Of a stretch of 64,000 nucleotides of DNA, positions 7,525 to 15,991 are shown piece by piece. The translations under genes were made by a program, and so were the position numbers. The notes beneath the pieces are model-generated. The model was not told where the DNA came from and ran no database searches. It worked only from the letters and a program-made list of their open reading frames with translations. Source of the DNA: Alphaproteobacteria bacterium (GTDB lineage: Bacteria; Pseudomonadota; Alphaproteobacteria; UBA8366); NCBI GenBank assembly GCA_009377445.1, contig WHUA01000002.1, positions 124,001 to 188,000 on the forward strand, written 5' to 3'. How positions within the stretch are numbered: position 1 is the stretch's first letter; each line of letters opens with the position of its first letter.

Positions 7525-9915
7525 TCAGAACGTCACCTTGGCTCCGACGCCCCACACGCGCGGATGCACGATGTTCACGGAATCGTCCGCTGCGGTGGCG
7601 CCATCGGTATGGTGCAAGGTTATGCTTTCGTCGTCGAACAGGTTCTTGACGAAAGCGAAGAGGCGGACGTTCTCCCAGGTGTAGCCGGCCTGCGCGTTGA
7701 CCACCCAGTACGGGTCCACCTTCCCGCGCGGCGTGTTCGCCACGTTGGTGTAATAGGTTTCGGAATAGCGCACGTCCGCGCCGACGTCGAAGCCGCTGCG
7801 ATGCTGGTACACGGCGCCGAAGTCGGCCGTGAAAGCGGGCGAGCGCGGCAGGTCGTTGCCTTCGAAGCCGGAGTCCGGGTACTCCGTGATCTCGGTCTTC
7901 AGCAGGCCGATGTCGCCGAAGAGCTGCAAGCCCGCCACCGGCAGCCATTTCGCGCCGGCCTCGGCGCCGTAGGTGATGGCCCGATCGGCATTGCGGATCA
8001 CGGTCGAAAACGTGCCGAGGCTAAACGGAAGCTGCATGTCCTTGTAATCGGCGAAAAAGATATTGCCGGTCAGCGTGAGCTTGCGGTCGAACAGCTCCGC
8101 GCGCGTATATGCCTCGTAGTTCCAGACATATTCAGGATCGTAGGTATAGCTTACGAAGGGAGTGTTGAAGCTGAACCCGGCGCCGCCGCCGTTGAAGCCG
8201 CGCGACACGACCGCGCCGACGGTCACCTTGTCGGTGGCATGCCAGGCGACGCCGGCCTTCGGCAGGAAGGCGTTGTAGGTTTCATTGAAATCGATGTCGA
8301 AAACGGGCGCCTCGCCACCGTCGCGCTTGCGGCGCTCGCGCTCGAGGCGTCCGCCGAGTGTGAGATCGATGTTTTCGAGAACGGTCAGGGTTCCCTCGCC
8401 GAAGGCCGCCATCGTCCTGGTCGAATCGTCGAAGCTGTTGTTGCCGCCGAAATCGATGAGCTCGTCCTGGTCGGCCTCGAAGTAATACAGGCCGCCGAAG
8501 CCGTTGAGCGTGCCGCCGAGCAGCGAGAAACGCAGGCGCGGCTCTTCGCGGATCTCGTATCCCTCGATGATCGCGTTGCCCTCGCCCGCGGGAGCCCTCC
8601 GCTGCACCCGCACGTCGGCGAGCGACAGCGTATTCTCCAATGTGTAGTCCTGGTTGAGCTTCCACGTCGTGTCCATGACGCCGGCGAGCGACCGCGGATT
8701 GAAGGTCGGCATGTCGGCCGCAGTCGATGGCGGATTCTTGTCCTCGAACGGCCGGCCGATCGTCTCGGTCTGCGGGGCGGTGTAGTCGAGGTAGCTCACG
8801 GTCAGCAGGTTTCTGAATCCATCCAGTCCCTTCGGTTGGAACAGCAGCTTGCCGCGAAGCGTCAGCGCCTCGAACTCGCCCGGATCGTCGACTTCGGGGT
8901 AGGACTGGAACTTGAGAAAGCTCTGGCTGGTCTGGCGGTCGACCGCCAGGCGGAAGGCGAGCTGATCCTCCAGGATCGGCCCCGACACCATCGCCGAATA
9001 CTGACGGCTGTCGAAGTTACCGCCGGTGAACTGCGCCGCCGTTTCCCAATCGTAGGTCGGGTCCTTCGTCTTCACGACGATCGCGCCGGCGATCGCGTTC
9101 CGGCCTTGCATCGTGCTCTGTGGCCCGCGGAAGACTTCCACCTGATCGACGTCCCAGAGAGGCACATCGCCGAAGATCGCCTCGTTGTAGCTGAGCGGCC
9201 GTCCATCCACCTGCATGTTGAGCCGCGGCCGCGTGCCGGCGAAGAAGGCGTCCGCACCTTGCGCCGGGCCGGTGCCGTCGATACCGCGCACGGCCGGCGC
9301 GAAATTGCTGGTCTCGCTGGTGACGACGTTGGGAACGTGCTCCAGCACCTGGTTGCTGGTGTTGAGGTCGGGGCGCTTTTCGAGCGTCTGGGAGTCGAAG
9401 ACGGAAACGCTCGACGCGGTGTCCTGGATCGAGCGGCGGAACCGCTCGCCGGTCACGGTGATCGGGTCCAGCGTCATGGCGCCGGACGGGCCACCGGAAA
9501 CCCTCTCCAAGGCCACGGTATCGCCATTGGTGACGCGGTGCAGGACGCCCGTCCCGGCGAGCAGCGCGTCGAGCGCCTGTTCCGGCGTGTAGGTCCCTCG
9601 GACGCCGCGCGACTGCAGCCCGCGCACCGTGTCCTCGGTGTAACCGATCTGCCAGCCGGACACCTTGATGAAGGCCGCGAGCGCCGAAGACAGCGGCTGC
9701 GGCGCGATATCGAAGGCGAAGGTCTTCGGCGCCTGCGCCCGCTGCGATGCGAGGTCCGCAGGAATCGCCCGCTCCGCCGCCGCGGCGTGCCATGCGGAAA
9801 CCGCGCTCATCGCCGCCGCCAGCGGCAGCACGCCGGCGCACAGCCATGCGCGGCGGCGGCGCCGTCCGCCCTTCGATCCCGCTGCCGCCGAAGTTCCATT
9901 GCCCACCCGATTCAT
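7525..9915 (-). CDS. TonB-dependent receptor with N-terminal STN signalling domain (module 1)
   Basis: 796 residues: signal peptide after an Arg-rich leader, an STN/secretin-like domain (FDIAPQPLSSALAAFIKVSG), a plug (ITVTGERFRR, then VEVFRGPQSTMQGRNAIAGA), and a 22-strand barrel ending GVGAKVTF with C-terminal Phe. STN domains talk to FecR, so this receptor both imports an iron chelate and signals through the FecR and sigma genes just upstream. The start at 9915 is chosen because GGGGAGA sits about 8 bases before it; ATG at 9930 is the alternative. The substrate is not evident; the plug differs from the two receptors near 51-57 kb. Confidence 0.92.
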   Translation of the reverse strand: MNRVGNGTSAAAGSKGGRRRRRAWLCAGVLPLAAAMSAVSAWHAAAAERAIPADLASQRAQAPKTFAFDIAPQPLSSALAAFIKVSGWQIGYTEDTVRGLQSRGVRGTYTPEQALDALLAGTGVLHRVTNGDTVALERVSGGPSGAMTLDPITVTGERFRRSIQDTASSVSVFDSQTLEKRPDLNTSNQVLEHVPNVVTSETSNFAPAVRGIDGTGPAQGADAFFAGTRPRLNMQVDGRPLSYNEAIFGDVPLWDVDQVEVFRGPQSTMQGRNAIAGAIVVKTKDPTYDWETAAQFTGGNFDSRQYSAMVSGPILEDQLAFRLAVDRQTSQSFLKFQSYPEVDDPGEFEALTLRGKLLFQPKGLDGFRNLLTVSYLDYTAPQTETIGRPFEDKNPPSTAADMPTFNPRSLAGVMDTTWKLNQDYTLENTLSLADVRVQRRAPAGEGNAIIEGYEIREEPRLRFSLLGGTLNGFGGLYYFEADQDELIDFGGNNSFDDSTRTMAAFGEGTLTVLENIDLTLGGRLERERRKRDGGEAPVFDIDFNETYNAFLPKAGVAWHATDKVTVGAVVSRGFNGGGAGFSFNTPFVSYTYDPEYVWNYEAYTRAELFDRKLTLTGNIFFADYKDMQLPFSLGTFSTVIRNADRAITYGAEAGAKWLPVAGLQLFGDIGLLKTEITEYPDSGFEGNDLPRSPAFTADFGAVYQHRSGFDVGADVRYSETYYTNVANTPRGKVDPYWVVNAQAGYTWENVRLFAFVKNLFDDESITLHHTDGATAADDSVNIVHPRVWGVGAKVTF

Positions 9916-10060
9916 CGACCGTCTCCCCATAACTAGCCCAGCGCCTGCAATCACGCAATTGCGACGCACTATCAGTACAGATAGCTTTGACGAACGAGGG
10001 GCGGTCGAGACTCACCACCGGAATGAAAAATTTCGCGGCGGCTCGGGCCGGCGGACGGAA

Positions 10061-11047
10061 TCAATGCACGACGATGATGCCGCCGGGCAGCCGGACCGCC
10101 TCCGCGGCGGCGGCGCGGGCGAGCGAATCGACGATCGCGCCGGGATCGTCGAGGCGGAAGCTGCCGCTGACCCGCGCCTTCGCGAGATCGTCCCCGGCGA
10201 GGAATATCCAGCCCGGGTGATAGCGCCCAACCTGCTCCATGACGGCGCCGAGCGGCTTGTCGCGGAAGACGATGCGGCCGTCGAGCCAGGCGAGCATGGT
10301 GTCCGCATCGAACCGGGCGCGCCGGGCCGGCTCGCCCGGCGCGATCTCCAGCATCTCGCCCGCCGAAAGGCGCGCGCCAGTCCCCACGCCATCCCCGCGA
10401 TAAACGGTGACGCTGCCCCGCCGCACCCCGACCAGGACGCGGTCGCCGTCGCGCTGGACCGTGAAGGCCGTACCGAGAATGCGCACGTGCACCGGCCCCG
10501 CATCGACCTCGAAGGGCCGGTCCGCATTGCGCGCCACGTCGAAATACCCTTCGCCCCGCAGCAGCCGCACGCGGCGATAGGCATCGCCCATCTCCACCTC
10601 GATCGCCGTGGCGGTATTGAGCCGGAGCACCGAGCCGTCCGCCAGCGTGACCGTCCGGGTCGCGCCGGCGGCCGTCCGGTAATCCGCGCCGAGATACCGC
10701 CATGCGCCGGCGAGCGGGCCAAACAGCGCCACGCAGGCCAGAACGGCGGCGGCCACGGCCGCATACCGAAGGAACGGCCATGCGGCCGCCGTCGAATGGC
10801 GCGCCGGCCGCGCTTCCGCCCCGAGCGCCGCCACCTCGAGCGCCGCCGCCAGTTCCGGCGATCCCCAAAGCGCGGTCACGCGCCGGAACGACGCGCCGTT
10901 GCGGGAATCGGCCGCCAGCCAGGCCTCGAACGCGGCGCGATCGGCGCCGGTAGCGCCGGCGCCCTGCATCCGCGTGAACCAGAGGAGCGCCTCCTCCGTC
11001 CGCCGGTTCGCCGGGTCCTGCCCCGCATCTTCCCGATTCTCGCTCAT
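10061..11047 (-). CDS. FecR-type anti-sigma/sigma regulator (module 1)
   Basis: 328 residues. The N-terminal DUF4880-like region (EEALLWFTRMQ...FEAWLAADSRNGASFRRV) binds the ECF sigma factor. One transmembrane helix follows near residues 92-112 (LRYAAVAAAVLACVALFGPL), then the periplasmic FecR domain (TVTLADGSVLRLNTATAIEV, GEGYFDVA, ILGTAFTV) and a C-terminal secretin-like part (LDGRIVFRDKPLGAVMEQVGRY written here as two motifs, LDGRIVF and PLGAVMEQ) that meets the receptor STN domain. It lies between the sigma gene and the receptor in one transcription direction. Confidence 0.93.
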   Translation of the reverse strand: MSENREDAGQDPANRRTEEALLWFTRMQGAGATGADRAAFEAWLAADSRNGASFRRVTALWGSPELAAALEVAALGAEARPARHSTAAAWPFLRYAAVAAAVLACVALFGPLAGAWRYLGADYRTAAGATRTVTLADGSVLRLNTATAIEVEMGDAYRRVRLLRGEGYFDVARNADRPFEVDAGPVHVRILGTAFTVQRDGDRVLVGVRRGSVTVYRGDGVGTGARLSAGEMLEIAPGEPARRARFDADTMLAWLDGRIVFRDKPLGAVMEQVGRYHPGWIFLAGDDLAKARVSGSFRLDDPGAIVDSLARAAAAEAVRLPGGIIVVH

Positions 11048-11114
11048 TCCCTGCCCCGGGCGGTCGCGCGCTACGCGGTGATCTTCCTCTCTATGACGAA
11101 CGAGAGGGCGATTT

Positions 11115-11636
11115 TTATACCTGCGGTTCGTCTTTTTCCGTCATCGCGGCAAGACACTGCGCCAAGGCGACGCGAATATTCTTCTGCACCGCGCTTTCCG
11201 ACAGCCCGAAATGCCCGGCGATCCGCTCGTAAGACCAGCCGTGAAGCCGTGAGCGGACGAGGATCTCGCGCCGCCGCGCCGACATCCCCGCCAACGCCGC
11301 CTGAAGCTGGCCGAGACGCTGCCGGTCGAGGGCCTGGCGTTCGGGCGACGGCATGAGCGACGCCACGCCGTTCAGCAGGTCCGTGTCCGCCGCAGCGACG
11401 ATACGGTTCCGGATGCGCCGTCCGCGGACATGATCGATCGCGAGGTTCCGCGCGGTCCGGTAGAGAAACGGCCGGATCGTACCGACCGGCCGCTCACAGA
11501 GCGCCGCGGACACCCGCAGATAGGCCTCATGCACGAGGTCCTCCGCCGTCTCGCTGCAGCGGACGATGCGGAAGACGCTCCACACCAGCTTCTGCCGGTG
11601 CGCGACAAACAGCTCGTCCAATGTCTGCCCCGCCAT
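11115..11636 (-). CDS. ECF sigma factor, FecI-like (module 1)
   Basis: 173 residues with sigma region 2 (LFVAHRQKLVWSVFRIV, EDLVHEAYLRV, FLYRTARNLAIDHVR) and region 4 (GMSARRREILVRSRLHG, YERIAGHFGLSESAVQKNI). It should direct RNA polymerase to the receptor operon when FecR relays ligand binding. The ATG at 11636 is used; a GTG two codons earlier is possible. A candidate iron box lies about 55-75 bases upstream. A 68-base gap separates it from fecR. Confidence 0.92.
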   Translation of the reverse strand: MAGQTLDELFVAHRQKLVWSVFRIVRCSETAEDLVHEAYLRVSAALCERPVGTIRPFLYRTARNLAIDHVRGRRIRNRIVAAADTDLLNGVASLMPSPERQALDRQRLGQLQAALAGMSARRREILVRSRLHGWSYERIAGHFGLSESAVQKNIRVALAQCLAAMTEKDEPQV

Positions 11637-11686
11637 CGCCACCGCTTCGCCCGATCGAGAAAAGCCGGGCAGAAGGCGCCCGGGTA

Positions 11687-11711
11687 TTGCGACTTATTAT
11701 TATTTGCGTAT
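11687..11711 (-). promoter_or_regulatory. Candidate Fur-type box upstream of ECF sigma 1
   Basis: The sequence TTGCGACTTATTATTATTTG is an AT-rich, imperfect palindrome ending in GC/CG arms (GCGAC... TTTGC). It resembles the boxes found before the sigma genes at 55.1 and 59.5 kb and the element before the imelysin operon. Iron-dependent repression of FecI-type sigma genes is the established logic of such modules. The call is by eye. Confidence 0.45.
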
Positions 11712-11760
11712 GGGAGTCAAGGGGACGAGGAAGCCCTTCCCCCTTGCGGGGCAGGGCGAT

Positions 11761-11885
11761 CGCATTTGCGCATCTTGCACGAACGCCGTGCGTCCTTCGA
11801 CTGGCTCAGGATGAGGGAGAATCTTCGTGGCATTGAGAAAAAACCTCATGCTGAGCTTGTCGAAGCACGCACCCCGCTTGTCCCA
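11761..11885. repeat. Composite repeat B, copy 1 (inverted pair of the TTCGAC/CTCAG element)
   Basis: About 125 bases beginning CGCATTTGCG and ending CCCCGCTTG. Nearly the same unit recurs at 21337-21470 and 26922-27050. Inside it two copies of the element TTCGAC-GGCTCAG-ATGAGG face each other and can form one long stem-loop. With the GC hairpin at 11915-11937 (CCCTCCCCC / GGGGGAGGG) it fills the 318-base gap between the sigma gene and the binding-protein gene. Confidence 0.8.
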
Positions 11886-11914
11886 AGTGCGGCGCGCGCC
11901 TTCAATTTCGATTC

Positions 11915-11937
11915 CCCTCCCCCGCGAAGGGGGAGGG
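11915..11937. terminator. GC hairpin downstream of the binding-protein gene
   Basis: Perfect nine-base stem CCCTCCCCC / GGGGGAGGG with a GCGAA loop, 18 bases beyond the stop of the minus-strand ABC binding-protein gene. Position favours a terminator or mRNA 3'-end stabiliser. No T-tract follows on the minus strand. Confidence 0.4.
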
Positions 11938-11954
11938 AAAACGGGAGTCGGCCC

Positions 11955-13580
11955 CTACTTCAGCTTCGGGTCGATCCAGACGGTGTCGAGCGCCTGGTTC
12001 AGGAGGTGGCTCGGGCCGATCTTCCAGCCCTTCACGTAGCTGCGGTTGACCGTGATGCGGTACCACCAGAATGACGGAATCCAATCCGCCTGTTCGCCGA
12101 GGATATAGTTCTCGTAGGCGCGCGCCTTCTCGTACTGCTTCTTCGCGTCGGTTTCATAGAGCATCGCCTGGTAGAGCTCTTCCGTCTTCTTGTCGGTGCA
12201 GCTCGAGTAGTTGTAGCCCGAGTCGCAAGTCCACTTCGACACGTCGAGGGTCGGGTTCACGATGGTCTGGCCGTTGAAGTCGATGGACACGTCGAAGTCG
12301 CGCGACTTCGTCAGCCCGGCGTAATACGGGCCCGACGGCACCACGCGCTGGTCCGCGTCGATGCCGACCTTGCGCCACTCGTCGATATGCCAGGTGCCGA
12401 TGATCTTGTAGGGCTGGTCGACCGCGCGATTGAAGAGCGTGAGCTTGAGATTCTCCTGCCCGGCCTCCTTCAGGAGCTGGCGCGCTTTCTCGCGCGCCGC
12501 CTTGATGTTGGGCGTATAGCCCGGAATTTTCTGCAGCGTCTTCTTGTCCGCAGCCAGCGGATGGCTCGGGAAGAACAAGCCGCCGACCGTCTTCACGATG
12601 GCGATCTCCTGGAGATACTTGATGCTGCCCCATCGGTCGAGGGCATAGGCCAGCGCCTGGCGCACGCGCGGGTCCTGGAACTCCTTCTTTCTCTGGTTCG
12701 GCACCACGCCCATCAGGTTGTTGACGTCCGCACTCTGCACCGTGACCCTGTCGCCCATGGCCTTGACCAGCTCTTCGGCAGCCTTCGGCGGGAAGCCGCG
12801 GAACTCCGCCGCGGCGCGGTTTCCACGGATGGCCTGCACGCGGACCGACATTTTCGGCGCCTGGATCGCCTTGTAGCCGTCGAGATAGGGCCGGCCCTCG
12901 ATGTAGAAATCCGGATTGCGCTTCCCCTCGATGAAGGCGCCCTGCTGGGCCTGCACGAACATGAAGGCGCCCGTGCCGTTGATGTGAGTCTTGTGCCAGG
13001 TGTAGCCGTGGGTATCCAAGTCCTTCTTGGCGTAGACGAAGTTGAAGGGCGACGCGAGCGCCGGGATGATCGCCGGCAGCGGCCGTTTCAGCTTGACGAC
13101 CAGTTTGTAGGGCTCGGGCGCCTCGACGGCCGAGACCTCGGCGTACCAGGATTTGCGCGTGCTGACGATGCCCTCGGGCGGAAAGATGATCTTGTCGAGC
13201 GTCGCCTTGACGTCGGCCGAGGTGAGCGGCGTTCCGTCGTGGAATTTCACGTTCTTGCGGATGTTGAAGGTGTAGGCCTTGCCGTCCGCAGACACCTCCC
13301 ATTTGCCCTCGCACAGGTCGCAGATGATGTCGGTCGGCGACAACGGATTGTCCGGATTGACCCTGATCAGCAGGCTATACATGGGCCGAATCGGATGGAT
13401 CATGCCGAAGGTGCTCTCGACGTGGCCGTCGTAGGACGGCGGATTGCTGCCGACGACGAAGTCGAGCGTACCGCCGCGCACCGGCGTCTCCTCGGCGGCG
13501 CTTGCCGCGGGCGGGCCGAAGGCCAGGGCGGCGACGGCCGCCATCGCTGGCAGCAACGACACGGGAAGCTTGGACATCAT
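11955..13580 (-). CDS. ABC transporter substrate-binding protein, family 5 (oligopeptide/nickel type), orphan
   Basis: 541 residues with a signal peptide (LLPAMAAVAALAFG...ASAAEE) and the SBP_bac_5 fold: GGTLDFVVGSNPPSYDGH, YTFNIRKNVKFHDGTPLTSA, ADVKATLDKI, and DPRVRQALAYALDR. It binds a small solute, probably a peptide or opine-like compound, in the periplasm. AAAGGAGG directly precedes an ATGATG start. No permease or ATPase genes are adjacent; the neighbours are a lactonase and CoA-ester enzymes, so the partner transporter must be elsewhere. Confidence 0.92.
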   Translation of the reverse strand: MMSKLPVSLLPAMAAVAALAFGPPAASAAEETPVRGGTLDFVVGSNPPSYDGHVESTFGMIHPIRPMYSLLIRVNPDNPLSPTDIICDLCEGKWEVSADGKAYTFNIRKNVKFHDGTPLTSADVKATLDKIIFPPEGIVSTRKSWYAEVSAVEAPEPYKLVVKLKRPLPAIIPALASPFNFVYAKKDLDTHGYTWHKTHINGTGAFMFVQAQQGAFIEGKRNPDFYIEGRPYLDGYKAIQAPKMSVRVQAIRGNRAAAEFRGFPPKAAEELVKAMGDRVTVQSADVNNLMGVVPNQRKKEFQDPRVRQALAYALDRWGSIKYLQEIAIVKTVGGLFFPSHPLAADKKTLQKIPGYTPNIKAAREKARQLLKEAGQENLKLTLFNRAVDQPYKIIGTWHIDEWRKVGIDADQRVVPSGPYYAGLTKSRDFDVSIDFNGQTIVNPTLDVSKWTCDSGYNYSSCTDKKTEELYQAMLYETDAKKQYEKARAYENYILGEQADWIPSFWWYRITVNRSYVKGWKIGPSHLLNQALDTVWIDPKLK

Positions 13581-13624
13581 TTCCTCCTTTGGGTTTAACC
13601 TGGCCGGCGAAGGATGCGCCGGCC

Positions 13625-14524
13625 TCAGCTATGCGAATACAGCGGTTTGCCGGGCGCCGGCATTTCGGCGCGCATCACCGTGCCGGTCTGCGACTCCGTC
13701 ATGTAGAGAAAGCGCCGCCCCTCGCCGCCATAGGCGAGGTTGGTGACCATCTTGCCGGCGCAGGACTCGACACGATAGAGCGGCACGCCCGTGGTGTCGA
13801 ACAGCCAGACCACGCCGAGGCTGGCATGCGCGACCGCGAGGTTGCCTTCCTCGTCGAGCGCCATGCCGTCGGGGCCGGGACAGGGTAGCTGCACGAACAG
13901 GCCGACCTTGCTGACCCCGCCGCGCGGCGTCATCGGCACCAGCCAGATGGCGTTGGCGCGGGTCGCGGCGACGAACAGCGCGCGCTCCGAGCGGCTGGGC
14001 ACGATGCCGTTCGGGCTCGGCACGTTGTCGAGCAGCCGGTCGAGCCGCCCGTCCGCGCCCAGCCGGTAGACGCGCCCCGTGGGGTCGTGCAGGCCGGTCT
14101 GGCCCTGGTCGGTGAAATAGAGATCGCCGTTGGATGCGAAGACGAGGTCGTTGACGCCCTTGAAGCGCTCCTTGTCCGGCCCGGCCACGTGCGGCGTCAC
14201 GCTGCCCGTCTTCGGGTCCATCAGCATGATGCCGTTCTTGTGGTCGGCGATGAAGATGCGCCCGTCCTTGTGGATCTTCAGCCCGTTCGGCTCGCCGTCG
14301 TACTCCGCCGCCAACTCCATCGCGCCCTTCGGCGAGACGCGGAAGATGCGCCCGTGCGGGATATCGGTGACGTAGAGGTTGCCGTCGCGGTCGAAGGACG
14401 GCCCTTCCAGGAAAGAATGCGGCTTCGAGCGGCCATGCGCCTTGCCGCCGGGCTTGCGGTATTTCTCCGGCACCGCGGCGAAGACTTCCGACTTGATGAC
14501 CTTCGGCGGCTCGAAATAGGTCAC
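13625..14524 (-). CDS. SMP-30/gluconolactonase-like beta-propeller protein
   Basis: 299 residues with SMP-30 signatures: FLEGPSFDRDGNLYVTDIPH (metal-binding Glu), YDGEPNGLKI, GVNDLVFASNGDLYFTDQG (Asn/Asp ligands), VPSPNGIVPS and CPGPDGMALDEEGNLAVAHA. The family hydrolyses sugar or other lactones with a divalent metal in a six-bladed propeller. There is no signal peptide. The start is a GTG with GAGGGAAG upstream. It lies 44 bases before the binding-protein gene in the same direction, so the two may share a transcript. Confidence 0.9.
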   Translation of the reverse strand: MTYFEPPKVIKSEVFAAVPEKYRKPGGKAHGRSKPHSFLEGPSFDRDGNLYVTDIPHGRIFRVSPKGAMELAAEYDGEPNGLKIHKDGRIFIADHKNGIMLMDPKTGSVTPHVAGPDKERFKGVNDLVFASNGDLYFTDQGQTGLHDPTGRVYRLGADGRLDRLLDNVPSPNGIVPSRSERALFVAATRANAIWLVPMTPRGGVSKVGLFVQLPCPGPDGMALDEEGNLAVAHASLGVVWLFDTTGVPLYRVESCAGKMVTNLAYGGEGRRFLYMTESQTGTVMRAEMPAPGKPLYSHS

Positions 14525-14540
14525 GGTTCTTCCCTCGCGA

Positions 14541-14626
14541 GCTCATGCTTCGACAGGCTCAGCATGAGGTTCCTTGTTTTATGGAAGCAACTTACGGCCG
14601 CATCCTGAGCTTGTCGAAGGATGAGT
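14541..14626. repeat. Inverted pair of repeat C
   Basis: Left copy 14541-14570 (GCTCATGCTTCGACAGGCTC then AGCATGAGG) and right copy 14600-14626 in the opposite orientation (CATCCTGAGC then TTGTCGAAGG). Each copy has its own outer stem (CTCATGC/GCATGAG and CATCC/GGATG), and the pair lies 30 bases apart between two genes. Same element as at 18.2, 28.6, 31.8 and 40.8 kb. Confidence 0.85.
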
Positions 14627-14643
14627 TGGCACGACGCACCCAT

Positions 14644-15849
14644 TCAGATCGTCCCCTCGCGCCTGAGCGCATCGATCTCCGCGTCGCCGAGGCCTAGTCC
14701 GCGCAGGACGTCGCGGCTGTCCTGGCCGAGCTGCGGCGGCGGGCGTTCCAGGCAGAGGTCCTCGCCGACGAAGCGGAAGCCGAGCGTCGTGACGGTCACG
14801 TCGCGCCCGCCGTCGCCCGCCTTCTCGAAAGTGTGGGTGATGCCGCGGTCCTTAATATGCGGATGCTCGAGGATCTCCGGGATCGAATAGATGCGCCCGG
14901 CAGGCACGCCGGCCGCCGAGAAGGCTTCCTCCCATTCCGCGCCGGTGCGCGTCTTCAGCACGGATTCCAATTCCTTGCGCAGCGCATTCCGGTGCTTCAG
15001 GCGGTCGTCCCGGTCGGCGAACTGCGGATGCGTCTTGAGGTCGGGCCGGCCGAGCACGTCGCAGGTCAGCTCGAACTGCTTCTGCTCGTTGTTGACCAGG
15101 TTGATCTGCCCGTCCTTGGTCGGGAAAGTGCCGGATGGCGCGGCGGAATGGCTCTCGTTGCCGAGCGGGCGCGGCACGCTCGCCGCGTTCACGTAGTTGG
15201 AGACGACCCAGGCCGCCATCGTCACGATGCTCGCGTCCAGCATGGAGACGTCGACGAAGGCGCCCTCCCCCGTCGCCTGCTTGCGGTAGAGGGCGGCGAC
15301 GATGGCGAAGGCCGCCGTCATCGCGCCCATCGTGTCGCAGACGACGTAGCCGGCGCGGAACGGCCCGGTATCCTCTGTGCCCGTCACGCTCATCAGCCCG
15401 GAATAGCCCTGGATGATCTGGTCGTAGGCCGGGCGCCCCGACAGCGGCCCGTCCTGGCCGAAACCCGACACCGCGCAATAGACGAGGCCGGGGTTGATCT
15501 TCTTCAGGTCGTCGTAGCCGAGGCCGAGCCGCGCCATCACGCCGGGGCGGAAGTTCTCGAACACCACGCCGGCGTCCTTCACCATGGCGCGGAACAGCTC
15601 GCGCCCGCGCGCCTGCTGCAGGTTCAGCGTGATCGAGCGCTTGCCGGCATTGGACGAGAGGAAGGACGCGCCCATGTTCTTCCGCCCCATCGCCGGGTCC
15701 GCGCCCATCTTGCGCGACAGGTCGCCGGTGCCGGGCCGCTCCACCTTGATCACGTCCGCGCCGAGCTGGACGAGCTGATAGGTGCAGAGCGGCCCCGCGA
15801 TGATATTCGACAGGTCGAGCACGCGCACGCCCGCGAGCGGCTTGGTCAT
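14644..15849 (-). CDS. CaiB/BaiF family (class III) CoA transferase
   Basis: 401 residues with family III motifs: LAGVRVLDLSNIIAGPLCTY, ADVIKVERPGTGD, FENFRPGVMARLGLGYDDL, GRPAYDQIIQGYSGLM. An Asp at residue 172 in VVCDTMGAMTAAFAIVAALY matches the catalytic Asp that forms the acyl anhydride and CoA thioester in formyl-CoA transferase. It moves CoA between organic acids in the cytoplasm. The ATG at 15849 follows GTGGAAA; a GTG four codons earlier is possible. The HMG-CoA-lyase-like gene lies upstream on the same strand, a pairing seen in itaconate or branched-acid degradation, but substrate is not determined. Confidence 0.92.
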   Translation of the reverse strand: MTKPLAGVRVLDLSNIIAGPLCTYQLVQLGADVIKVERPGTGDLSRKMGADPAMGRKNMGASFLSSNAGKRSITLNLQQARGRELFRAMVKDAGVVFENFRPGVMARLGLGYDDLKKINPGLVYCAVSGFGQDGPLSGRPAYDQIIQGYSGLMSVTGTEDTGPFRAGYVVCDTMGAMTAAFAIVAALYRKQATGEGAFVDVSMLDASIVTMAAWVVSNYVNAASVPRPLGNESHSAAPSGTFPTKDGQINLVNNEQKQFELTCDVLGRPDLKTHPQFADRDDRLKHRNALRKELESVLKTRTGAEWEEAFSAAGVPAGRIYSIPEILEHPHIKDRGITHTFEKAGDGGRDVTVTTLGFRFVGEDLCLERPPPQLGQDSRDVLRGLGLGDAEIDALRREGTI

Positions 15850-15868
15850 TGATATTTCCACCCGTCGG

Positions 15869-15943
15869 TGGACACCCCGGTCAAGCCGGGGTGTGACGGC
15901 ACTTTACAATTCGTCATTCGCCGACTTGATCGGCGAATCCATG
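15869..15943. repeat. Inverted pair of 31-base hairpin repeat A
   Basis: A reverse copy (15869-15896, arms CACCCCGG/CCGGGGTG around CTTGA) and a forward copy (15913-15943, arms TTCGCCGA/TCGGCGAA around CTTGA) are separated by 16 bases. Constant flanks are GTCA before the first arm and TCCA(T/C) after the second. It occupies the gap before the CoA transferase gene. Confidence 0.85.
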
Positions 15944-15991
15944 CGCACCGATCCCACGGCACGTCCGGCCCCGAACGCAACGACCGCGTCA

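Noticed and set aside
7456..9936. Long plus-strand open frame (826 codons) opposite the TonB receptor
   Set aside because: Arg/Ala/Val-rich translation with no family motif. It is the antisense shadow of a clear receptor gene in GC-rich DNA.
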